Shown here piece after piece: positions 22,934-29,853 of a stretch of 29,853 bases of DNA. The notes beneath the pieces were generated by a model. It searched no databases. It was not told where the DNA came from and was given only the letters and a program-made list of their open reading frames with translations. The position numbers were made by a program, and so were the translations under genes. The stretch's first letter is position 1, and the number at the start of each line of letters is the position of its first letter. Source of the stretch: CAZKDV01 sp964551645 (GTDB lineage Bacteria; Bacteroidota; Bacteroidia; Bacteroidales; DTU049); the NCBI GenBank assembly GCA_964551645.1, contig CAZKDV010000020.1, forward strand, positions 1 through 29,853, read 5' to 3'.

Positions 22934-23671
22934 ATGAAAAAAACATTTTACATTTTGTTTGCCATTTTAATTTCAACACTAAATTTTGCTGTTTCGCAAA
23001 ATTGCATTCCCGATGAAAACATCACCGCTCCTGGAGTTTACCCCGACCCAAATGTAGGCTTGCCACCGGCTGTTCAAGGAGTTTACTATGAAACTGTTAT
23101 TTCAACGCTAATTCCTACTGATACTACTTATATGGGCTTTACGGCAACTGTCGAATCTATTGGCATAATCAAAATAATTGGCTTACCTAATGATCTCAGC
23201 TGGGTTAGTGATTCTCCAAACAATTATTGGTCAGGTGGTAGCAAGGGCTGCATCAAAATTAGTGGCACTCCGACTCAAGAAGGTTCTTACAATTTAGGAA
23301 TTGTGTTAGATATGCATGGGAAAGTTGGAGGAATGCCACTTTCAATGATGGACACAGTAAAAGCATATACAATTGTTGTTGGACCCTCAGGAATTGAAAA
23401 AATGCAAAACTCCTTTTCTATCATCGAAACATATCCAAATCCTGCAAGTAATTACTTGAATATTGATATTCAATCTTATACTCCATCTAATGTTTCAATT
23501 AAAATTTATAACAATATTGGATATTTAATACAAGAAAATAATTTTGATATTGCATCAGGGAAAAATACAATTACAGTTGAATTAAAAAACAAACTATCAA
23601 ACGGAATTTATTTCGTAAAAATAAATTCTGATACTAAATCATTTACAAAAAAACTGCTGATACAAAATTAA
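22934..23671 (+). CDS. Secreted protein with type IX sorting domain
   Basis: A 245-residue exported protein of unknown activity. Residues 1-21 form a signal peptide (KKTF then a hydrophobic run ending AVSQN). The middle (about 25-150) is probably an Ig-like fold of the putative Ig type, with IIGLPNDLSW and KISGTPTQEGSYNLGI. Residues about 160-245 are a Bacteroidota type IX secretion C-terminal domain: YPNPASNYLNIDI, VSIKIYNNIGYLI, and a GIYFVKI...KKLLIQN end. It would be exported to the outside and attached to the surface. The stop shares bases with the rnz start (TAATG), an odd coupling between a secreted protein and an RNA-processing enzyme. Confidence 0.85.
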   Translation: MKKTFYILFAILISTLNFAVSQNCIPDENITAPGVYPDPNVGLPPAVQGVYYETVISTLIPTDTTYMGFTATVESIGIIKIIGLPNDLSWVSDSPNNYWSGGSKGCIKISGTPTQEGSYNLGIVLDMHGKVGGMPLSMMDTVKAYTIVVGPSGIEKMQNSFSIIETYPNPASNYLNIDIQSYTPSNVSIKIYNNIGYLIQENNFDIASGKNTITVELKNKLSNGIYFVKINSDTKSFTKKLLIQN

Positions 23672-24585
23672 TGTATTTTTCGGTCAAAATTTTAGGTTCT
23701 GGCTCTGCAACACCAACTATCTACCGACAAACGAGTGCTCAAGTTGTTAATTACAACGAATCATATTTTTTGATAGACTGTGGAGAAGCTACACAAATAG
23801 CAATGCGGAAGTACGCTATTCCATTGATGAAAATTAATCACATATTTATTAGCCACTTGCACGGAGATCATTATTTGGGGATATTTGGTATCATTAACAC
23901 TATGCACCTATTTAATCGCAAAAAAGATTTACATATTTATACTTTCTCCGGTTTGCAAAAATTAATTGAACTGCAACTTGCGATATCTGAAACTACTTTG
24001 CAATATAAGATTATTTATCACACACTTGATCAATCTCAAAGCAAATGTATTTTTGAAAACAAATATATTCAAGTTTACACTATTCCTTTAAAACACCGTA
24101 TCCCAACTTGTGGCTTTCTGTTCAAAGAGAAAAAGAAACCAGGAAATATCCAAAAAAACTTAGTTGACAAATATTCTATTTCTCCGGCATGGTGCAAAAA
24201 AATCAAGGAAGGCAAAGACTATATTCATACTGATGGTAGCGTAATTCCGAACAATTTGCTACTAAAAGTCAATAATATAAGTCGCTCTTACGCATACTGC
24301 TCTGATACTGCTTATGACGAAACTATAATACCTATCATTCAAGATGTTGATTTGCTCTATCACGAAGCATCATTTGCAGAAATTCATAGAGATATAGCAG
24401 AAGCCAAATTTCATAGCACAGCCAAACAAGCAGCAAAGATTGCTTTGAAGTCCAACACTAAAACACTAATTATTGGACATTTTTCTCAAAGATATAAAAA
24501 CACAAGTACATTGCTAAATGAAGCCAAACAAGTTTTTGTAAATACAATTGAAGCTACTGACGGACTTTTGGTTGAAATATTATAA
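23671..24585 (+). CDS. rnz: Ribonuclease Z
   Basis: A 304-residue metallo-beta-lactamase-fold endonuclease that matures tRNA 3' ends. The zinc motif HLHGDH comes from ISHLHGDHYLG at about 61-71, followed by further metal ligands in SDTAYDE, HEASF, and IGHFSQRY. The N-terminal LGSGSATP is the typical RNase Z opening, and KFHSTAKQAAKIA is the conserved C-terminal block. The length matches the short bacterial form. It overlaps the preceding stop by one base and ends tail to tail with the TIGR02757 gene, overlapping by six bases. Confidence 0.93.
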   Translation: MYFSVKILGSGSATPTIYRQTSAQVVNYNESYFLIDCGEATQIAMRKYAIPLMKINHIFISHLHGDHYLGIFGIINTMHLFNRKKDLHIYTFSGLQKLIELQLAISETTLQYKIIYHTLDQSQSKCIFENKYIQVYTIPLKHRIPTCGFLFKEKKKPGNIQKNLVDKYSISPAWCKKIKEGKDYIHTDGSVIPNNLLLKVNNISRSYAYCSDTAYDETIIPIIQDVDLLYHEASFAEIHRDIAEAKFHSTAKQAAKIALKSNTKTLIIGHFSQRYKNTSTLLNEAKQVFVNTIEATDGLLVEIL

Positions 24586-25350
24586 TAACTTTTCAAATAC
24601 TCCCAATCCAAACAATGCAAAATCGATAGCAACTGGATCATCGGGAAAAAATTCTTTTGATTTTAGAGTTAATTCCTCAACTGCTTTCCAATCATTTTGT
24701 TTTCTATACAATAAACCAAGTAATCTAGCAACTCTTCCCGAATGTACATCAAGCGGACACATAAGCTCTTGCTGAGGAATATCATTCCACAATCCAAAAT
24801 CAACTCCTGATTTATCCTTACGACACATCCAGCGTAAAAACATATTTATTCGTTTGGCTGCCGAACCATTTTCAGGGCTAGACACATGTTTTTCAACTCT
24901 TTTTGCATGCGGCAATTGAAGTAATATTGTTCTCGTATAATTTATTGCTCCATAAATTGATTTATCCGTATTAAAACCTGTAGTAAAAACATTTTCTAAA
25001 CCTGAATGTTTAGTATAAATATTTTGTAAAGATTTGACAAAAAATGCCATATCATAAGGCTGACAAGTTCTATACACAAATGACTCAATAGAACTCAAAT
25101 TCGCTTCTGTATGATTAAGAACAAAATCATAAGGAGCTTCGTCCATAAGCTCAAATAAATTATTTGCAGCCTTGATAATTGCCTTTCTGTTGCCCCACGA
25201 AAGCAAAGCCGTTAAAAATGCAGCAATCTCAATATCTTCTTTTCTGTCATACTGCTTAGGAATAGATATAGGATCAGTTTTGATAAAATCAATAGTATTA
25301 TATTGCTTAATCTTGTATTCTAAAAATTCTTTTAGGTCTGTTGTATTCAT
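24580..25350 (-). CDS. TIGR02757 (DUF2400) family protein
   Basis: A 256-residue cytosolic protein typical of Bacteroidota, of unknown function. Recognisable blocks are FLTALLSWGNRKAII near residues 45-58, RINMFLRWMCRKD, GVDFGLW, and PLDVHSGRVARLLGLL. The helical pattern and the LDVH...R motif recall helix-hairpin-helix DNA glycosylase-like folds, but this is only a resemblance. The frame is intact. It converges on rnz and is separated by 82 bases from the CDF gene upstream. Confidence 0.85.
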   Translation of the reverse strand: MNTTDLKEFLEYKIKQYNTIDFIKTDPISIPKQYDRKEDIEIAAFLTALLSWGNRKAIIKAANNLFELMDEAPYDFVLNHTEANLSSIESFVYRTCQPYDMAFFVKSLQNIYTKHSGLENVFTTGFNTDKSIYGAINYTRTILLQLPHAKRVEKHVSSPENGSAAKRINMFLRWMCRKDKSGVDFGLWNDIPQQELMCPLDVHSGRVARLLGLLYRKQNDWKAVEELTLKSKEFFPDDPVAIDFALFGLGVFEKLL

Positions 25351-25432
25351 TTCTTAAGAATATAATCGGTAAAATAGCAAAACAAAATTACAACTTTAAA
25401 TATGCGAAAAAGTCAATAATTTATCAAGATCA

Positions 25433-26371
25433 TCAACAATTTTCTAATTCACAAGCATTGTCATTAGATTCAATCTGAACGGTCGGGTGTTGAATGTTAT
25501 GAGATTTCATTATTTGAATTGCATCATTCATTATTTCGGATTTTGTTCTAACCAGCAAATTATTTACAGCTATATGCACAGTTCCAACATTATAGTTTCC
25601 GTCCATGCTCCAAACATGTACATCGTGAATATTGCTAACACTTTCTATTTTCATCAAATCGGCTTTTAGTTGATCTAAATTTACATTTTCGGGAACTGAC
25701 TGCAACATAAGTTTTGCGGTTTCAATAAGATTTCTGCTTGCATTGAACAATATGTAAATTGCAATACCTATTGCCAAAACTCCATCTATCCAATACCAAG
25801 AGGTAAAATAAATAATTAATGCACCTATCAAAACAGCAGCCCAGCCCAAAACATCTTCTAACAAATGAAGCATTATTGAACGACTATTGTAATTATGCTT
25901 TTTATGAGCATGCCCATGGGTAGTATTTTTAATTTTTAAAAAAGCCAAACCATTAACTGTCAGCCCTAAAACTGCTAAAACCAACATTCCAACACTATGC
26001 ACTTCTTTAGGGTTTACAAAAGATTTGTAAACAGCAAATATCATCACTACTGCACCAATTATAAGAAATACCGATAATCCTAAGGCTGACAATAAAGAAA
26101 ATCGTTTGAAGCCATAAGAAAATTTTGCACTTCGCTTTTTATCCGATATTTTTTCTAAGAAAACAGCCAAACCTATAGCCATTGCATCCATAAAATCATG
26201 AAAAGCATCAGTTAGAATGGCAGTTGAATTAGTTAAAACACCTCCGACCACTTCAATTATTGAAAATATCAAATTAAGCCAAAATACTAATGATAATGCT
26301 TTTCTTGAAGATTTATTTTGATTGACATCATCATCGTGTTTATTATGATTGCAATGCAAATATTTGTTCAT
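25433..26371 (-). CDS. Cation diffusion facilitator exporter
   Basis: A 312-residue inner-membrane exporter with six transmembrane segments and a cytosolic C-terminal domain. Metal-site motifs are HDFMD in TM2 (AILTDAFHDFMDA) and HLLED in TM5. The histidine-rich N terminus (HCNHNKHDD) and the loop HGHAHKKHN would bind metal. This is the pattern of Zn2+/Cd2+/Co2+ exporters. It follows the small HMA gene by four bases and is probably in one transcript with it and the copper ATPase. Metal specificity is not certain. Confidence 0.9.
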   Translation of the reverse strand: MNKYLHCNHNKHDDDVNQNKSSRKALSLVFWLNLIFSIIEVVGGVLTNSTAILTDAFHDFMDAMAIGLAVFLEKISDKKRSAKFSYGFKRFSLLSALGLSVFLIIGAVVMIFAVYKSFVNPKEVHSVGMLVLAVLGLTVNGLAFLKIKNTTHGHAHKKHNYNSRSIMLHLLEDVLGWAAVLIGALIIYFTSWYWIDGVLAIGIAIYILFNASRNLIETAKLMLQSVPENVNLDQLKADLMKIESVSNIHDVHVWSMDGNYNVGTVHIAVNNLLVRTKSEIMNDAIQIMKSHNIQHPTVQIESNDNACELENC

Positions 26372-26375
26372 TTTA

Positions 26376-26615
26376 TCAATTTTCTTTTATTAGCTCAGCC
26401 TTGAAGCCCTTGCTTTTGATGATAGATATAACTTCATCTTCTGTAATTCCATTAGAATCGACGGTAAGAATTTTATCATCATTTGTAATATCAACATTCC
26501 ATTCAGTAAGACCGTTTGCATTATCTAAATCAGTTTTAACTTTTGAGACGCAAGATCCACAATTAAGATTAGTTTTAAATTGTAACTTTTTACTTGTCAA
26601 ATTATTATTTTCCAT
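26376..26615 (-). CDS. Small heavy-metal-associated (HMA) domain protein
   Basis: A 79-residue protein with a single HMA fold. The metal motif is NCGSC in LNCGSCVSK, a variant of MxCxxC with Leu in place of Met. The ending IISIIKSKGFKAELI is typical of copper chaperones. It would carry Cu+ to the CopA ATPase encoded 32 bases upstream. A solitary HMA domain with a changed first residue could bind another thiophilic metal. Confidence 0.88.
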   Translation of the reverse strand: MENNNLTSKKLQFKTNLNCGSCVSKVKTDLDNANGLTEWNVDITNDDKILTVDSNGITEDEVISIIKSKGFKAELIKEN

Positions 26616-26647
26616 TGTAGTGTAAATTTAGATTATTTAATTAATTA

Positions 26648-28858
26648 TTATTTTTTCCATTTTAATCGCAAACTATTGCTAACTACACTAACGCTACTCA
26701 TTGCCATAGCCGCACCAGCAATCATTGGGTTTAACAAAAAACCATTAATTGGGAACAAAATACCCGCAGCAATTGGAATTCCGATTAAATTATATATAAA
26801 TGCCCAAAATAAATTCTGTCTTATAGTAGCTACCGTTTGTTTTGATATTCTAATTGCTTGAGGTATTTTGCTTAAATCAGATGAAACAATTGTCATTTTC
26901 GCCACATCTATAGCAATATCAGTACCTTTTCCCATAGCTATACTAACATCGGCTGTTGCAAGTGCTGTACTGTCATTTATGCCATCTCCTACCATCGCCA
27001 CTACCTTATTATTTTGTTGTAATTCTTTCACAAATTCAGCTTTCTGATGTGGTAAAACTTCTGCTTTATAGTGCTTAATGCCTGTCTGTTCAGCAATTGC
27101 TTGAGCAGTAGCTTTATTATCACCTGTCAGCATATACAAATCTATATTCATTTTTTGCAATTCTTTTATGGCTGTAATTGATGTTTCTTTTATTTTGTCA
27201 GAAATTGCAACAACTGAAAGTGCTTCTTTGCTATTAGCAAACCAAATAACAGTATATGATTTTTTTGTCCATTCGTCAGCTTGTGCTTGCAGTTCTGCCG
27301 AAATAGTAATTTTATTTTCGGACAACAAAATATTACTGCCAACAAAATATAAATCTTCATTATAAACAGCCTTAGCTCCTTTGCCTGTTATACTGTCAAA
27401 TTCGGACAAAACAAGTGTATCAATATTTTCAAAATAATTAACAACTGCATCAGCCAAAGGATGTTCTGACTGTTTCTCTATGCTTAATAAAACACTTTTA
27501 AGACTATCGTCATTATTTTGCCACTTAATGCTTACTACTTCTGGTTTTCCCTCTGTAATAGTACCTGTTTTATCTAAGATTATCGCATCAACTTTTTGAG
27601 CTAACTCTAAACTCTCCGCATCTTTAATTAAAATGCCTTTTTCGGCACCTTTGCCCACTCCTACAATTATTGCTGTTGGTGTTGCCAGTCCCAATGCACA
27701 AGGACACGCAATTACTAAAACTGTTACAGCAGCCAACAAAGCGTGAGTTAGCGCATAAGTACCTCCCAAAGTTACCCACAAAATAAAAGTTAAAATTGCA
27801 ATTCCCATAACTACCGGAACGAAAATACCGGCAATTTTATCAACTAATTTTTGCACTGGAGCTTTAGTTCCTTGCGCATCTTGCACCATTTTTATTATCT
27901 GGGCAAGCATAGTTTCTTTTCCAACTTTAACTGCCTTAAATTGAAAACTACCTTTTTGATTGATTGTTCCTGCAAATACTTTTTCTTGTTTAACTTTCAA
28001 TACTGGTACAGGCTCACCACTCAACATGCTTTCATCAACATAAGAATTTCCTGATGTTACAATTCCATCAACGGCTATTTTCTCTCCCGGTTTCACAAGA
28101 ACAGTATCTCCCACTTGTACTTCTTCAATGGCAATTTGCTTTTCTGAGCCATCAGCTTGAATAATAAGAACTGTCTTAGGCTGCAATCCGATTAGCTTTT
28201 TTATTGCCGAAGAAGTACTTCCTTTTGCTTTTTCCTCAAGCAATTTTCCTAACAATATAAACGCAATAATAACTGACGCAGCTTCAAAATACACATGTGC
28301 TTGCAAACCTTTGTTAGTCCAAAAATCTGCAAAAAACATATTGAACAAACTAAACGAATAGGCAATGCCCGTACTCAAAGCCACCAATGTATCCATATTT
28401 GCTGAGCGGTGTTTAGCTTGTTTCCAAGCATTTATATAAAAACCTCTTCCAAAAATAAAAACAACAGGTGTTGACAACAACCACATTATCTCGTTAGCAT
28501 AAGCAATATCCATAAAGAACATGCCAATTATCACAACCGGCAATGAAAGTATTATTGCCCAAATCGTTCTTTTCTTTAGGCTTATAAACTTTTCCTCATT
28601 GATTTCTTCAAGAGTTTGTTGTTGCTTTGTTTCATCTTCAATTAGTAAGTCGAAGCCAAGACTTTGAAGTATCTTTTGCAATCCTATTTCATTAATTTTA
28701 TCAGGATAATATTCGACTGTAAGATTTCCTGTTGCAAAGTTTACCGATGCATTTACAACACCTTCTGTATGTGCCACCATAGTTTCAGCACTAGCTGAAC
28801 ACGAGGCACAAGTCATACCCAAAACCGGAAAAGTTTTAATTATTGTTTGATTAGCCAT
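26648..28858 (-). CDS. copA: Copper-translocating P-type ATPase
   Basis: A 736-residue P1B-type ATPase that pumps Cu+ out of the cytosol. It has one N-terminal HMA domain (GMTCASC, C17 and C20), eight hydrophobic segments, the ion-path motif CPC (385-387), the phosphorylation loop DKTGT (D429), MLTGDN, and the hinge GDGINDS. The C-terminal segment has NPMIAGAAMAMSSVSVVSNSLRL, the MSS end typical of Cu+-ATPases. The length is normal. It is the first gene of a metal operon with the small HMA and CDF genes, and the HMA-AraC regulator lies just upstream. Confidence 0.95.
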   Translation of the reverse strand: MANQTIIKTFPVLGMTCASCSASAETMVAHTEGVVNASVNFATGNLTVEYYPDKINEIGLQKILQSLGFDLLIEDETKQQQTLEEINEEKFISLKKRTIWAIILSLPVVIIGMFFMDIAYANEIMWLLSTPVVFIFGRGFYINAWKQAKHRSANMDTLVALSTGIAYSFSLFNMFFADFWTNKGLQAHVYFEAASVIIAFILLGKLLEEKAKGSTSSAIKKLIGLQPKTVLIIQADGSEKQIAIEEVQVGDTVLVKPGEKIAVDGIVTSGNSYVDESMLSGEPVPVLKVKQEKVFAGTINQKGSFQFKAVKVGKETMLAQIIKMVQDAQGTKAPVQKLVDKIAGIFVPVVMGIAILTFILWVTLGGTYALTHALLAAVTVLVIACPCALGLATPTAIIVGVGKGAEKGILIKDAESLELAQKVDAIILDKTGTITEGKPEVVSIKWQNNDDSLKSVLLSIEKQSEHPLADAVVNYFENIDTLVLSEFDSITGKGAKAVYNEDLYFVGSNILLSENKITISAELQAQADEWTKKSYTVIWFANSKEALSVVAISDKIKETSITAIKELQKMNIDLYMLTGDNKATAQAIAEQTGIKHYKAEVLPHQKAEFVKELQQNNKVVAMVGDGINDSTALATADVSIAMGKGTDIAIDVAKMTIVSSDLSKIPQAIRISKQTVATIRQNLFWAFIYNLIGIPIAAGILFPINGFLLNPMIAGAAMAMSSVSVVSNSLRLKWKK

Positions 28859-28884
28859 ATCGCAAGTGATTAATTATAACAATG

Positions 28885-28892
28885 CAAAGTTG
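28885..28892 (-). promoter_or_regulatory. Possible -7 box before copA
   Basis: Read on the minus strand this is CAACTTTG, one mismatch from TAnnTTTG, 26 bases before the copA start. It is a plausible promoter for the metal operon and the likely control point for the HMA-AraC regulator. No regulator site was identified. Confidence 0.4.
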
Positions 28893-28944
28893 GCAATAAA
28901 ACAAAAAATGAGTATTGTAGTTTTATGTATTTGATTTGTAACTT

Positions 28945-29508
28945 TTACACCTCATCTAAAGGTTTTCGTTTGTAATCGCGTATTTGCTTAAAATGGCTCG
29001 GAGTTAATCCTGTAACTTTTTTAAACTGATTGCTCAAATATGCAACACTCGAATAATTCAAGCGGAAAGCTATTTCGCTAAGCGACAATTCATCATAAAC
29101 TAATAATTCTTTAACTTTTTCAATTTTTTGAGCAATTAGATATTTTTCAATAGTAGTGCCTTCAACTTCGGAGAACAAGTTAGACAAGTAATTGTAATCG
29201 TGATGCAATTCGCTGCTCAACAAATCTGAAAGTTTAATTTTAGTATCATAATTTTGATAATGCACCAAATCAATAATGATATTTTTAATTTTTTCAATAA
29301 TTCGACTTTTTCTATCATCAATCATCTCAAATCCTAATGAAATTAAGATTTGCTCAATATTATCTTTCTCTTCAGATGTTGGTTCTCTGTTTAATGTAAC
29401 TTCTCCAAGTTTGATATTTTTAACTTCAAAACCTAAATTTGACAACTCGTTCTGCACGACCATAATGCAACGATTACAGACCATGTTTTTTATAAATATT
29501 TTTGACAT
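28945..29508 (-). CDS. AraC-family regulator with N-terminal HMA-like metal-sensing domain
   Basis: A 187-residue protein. Residues 1-70 resemble an HMA domain: the first strand KIFIKNMVCNRC carries C11 and C14 at the MxCxxC position, and the ending EQILISLGFEMIDD matches the HMA tail. Residues about 85-180 are an AraC-type DNA-binding domain with two helix-turn-helix units (LSEIAFRLNYSSVAYLSNQFKKVTGLTPSHFKQ). The join suggests a direct metal sensor controlling the copper operon 86 bases downstream. This differs from the better known CueR or CsoR sensors. Metal specificity is inference. Its promoter is at 29530. Confidence 0.85.
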   Translation of the reverse strand: MSKIFIKNMVCNRCIMVVQNELSNLGFEVKNIKLGEVTLNREPTSEEKDNIEQILISLGFEMIDDRKSRIIEKIKNIIIDLVHYQNYDTKIKLSDLLSSELHHDYNYLSNLFSEVEGTTIEKYLIAQKIEKVKELLVYDELSLSEIAFRLNYSSVAYLSNQFKKVTGLTPSHFKQIRDYKRKPLDEV

Positions 29509-29529
29509 ACTTCTGCTAAATATTATCTA

Positions 29530-29537
29530 CAAAGTTA
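29530..29537 (-). promoter_or_regulatory. TAnnTTTG -7 box before HMA-AraC regulator
   Basis: On the minus strand this reads TAACTTTG, an exact -7 consensus 21 bases before the start of the regulator gene. No clear -33 element was seen. Confidence 0.55.
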
Positions 29538-29552
29538 ATAAAGAAAAACATT

Positions 29553-29853
29553 TTAATTTTTTTGCACAAAACTTGATTTTGAAAATTGTTTTTCTAATTC
29601 ATCTTGTATATCAACGGGATTAGTTAGCGGCATTTTCCCATTAAACAATTCATATCCTAAAAGATAAGACTTTCTCATTCTTTTGAGTGTAGGTAGCTTT
29701 GTTCTGTTGGTAGTTTCAATATGCTTTCCATTCTCATCAGCGATAATTAATTTTGGCAAGAAAACTCCTTTTCTACCGATAAACTCATTCATAATTTTCA
29801 CACCTTTTTTAAACTCATCAATGAGAAGATTTTTCTCGTTTATGGAAAATTTC
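29553..29853 (-). CDS. Unrecognised protein, C-terminal part only
   Basis: The frame is open through the right edge of the window (on the minus strand), so only the last 99 or so residues are seen. A GTG at 29801 could start a shorter protein, but the codons before it (KNLLIDEFKKG and further) read naturally, so a longer gene is more likely. The sequence is basic in the middle (TNRTKLPTLKRMRKSYLLGYEL) and ends in a polar tail (DELEKQFSKSSFVQKN). No domain was recognised, and no membrane segment is present. Confidence 0.55.
   Translation of the reverse strand, partial: KFSINEKNLLIDEFKKGVKIMNEFIGRKGVFLPKLIIADENGKHIETTNRTKLPTLKRMRKSYLLGYELFNGKMPLTNPVDIQDELEKQFSKSSFVQKN

Overview
The window looks like a chromosome segment from a member of the Bacteroidota. 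It is AT-rich. Several genes are preceded by the TAnnTTTG -7 box typical of that phylum. One exported protein ends in a type IX secretion sorting domain, and the start sites mostly lack Shine-Dalgarno sequences. The genus cannot be read from the sequence.

It has two halves. The left half (1 to about 18,150) is accessory DNA in three modules, every gene on the + strand. Module 1 (307-6960) is a tightly overlapping seven-gene operon: a TerY-like VWA protein, a PP2C-type phosphatase, a protein kinase, a DUF4407 membrane coiled-coil protein, a DUF4236 protein, a DUF6804 membrane protein and an AlbA_2/ATPase-like regulator. The first three form a TerY-P phosphorylation triad. Module 2 (7425-9214) is a compact type II restriction endonuclease and methyltransferase pair. 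Module 3 (9676-17837) is a type I restriction-modification operon: XRE regulator, hsdR, a RhuM/phospholipase D-like fusion, hsdS, a PrrC anticodon nuclease, hsdM. PrrC would act as a second line of defence when the restriction enzyme is disabled.

The modules are separated by four related imperfect palindromes (1-60, 7206-7342, 9234-9404, 18005-18146) that resemble integron attC sites. The key observation is that the bases following the GTT at the start of each module are the reverse complement of the bases preceding the AAC at the end of the same module (9 bp perfect for modules 1 and 2, near-perfect for module 3). This is what circular integron cassettes produce. The modules are therefore best read as three very large multigene cassettes (about 7.3, 2.1 and 8.7 kb), all carrying defence or stress genes. 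No integrase lies in the window. A second family of four conserved hairpins (194-257, 7037-7103, 9525-9582, 17861-17930) lies just inside both ends of modules 1 and 3.

The right half (18,220 to the end) is ordinary chromosome with genes on both strands: ettA, a MATE exporter, thymidylate kinase, folP, a type IX-secreted protein, RNase Z and a TIGR02757 protein. It closes with a copper/heavy-metal cluster: an HMA-AraC regulator, a CopA-type ATPase, a small HMA protein and a CDF exporter. A partial unrecognised gene runs off the right edge.
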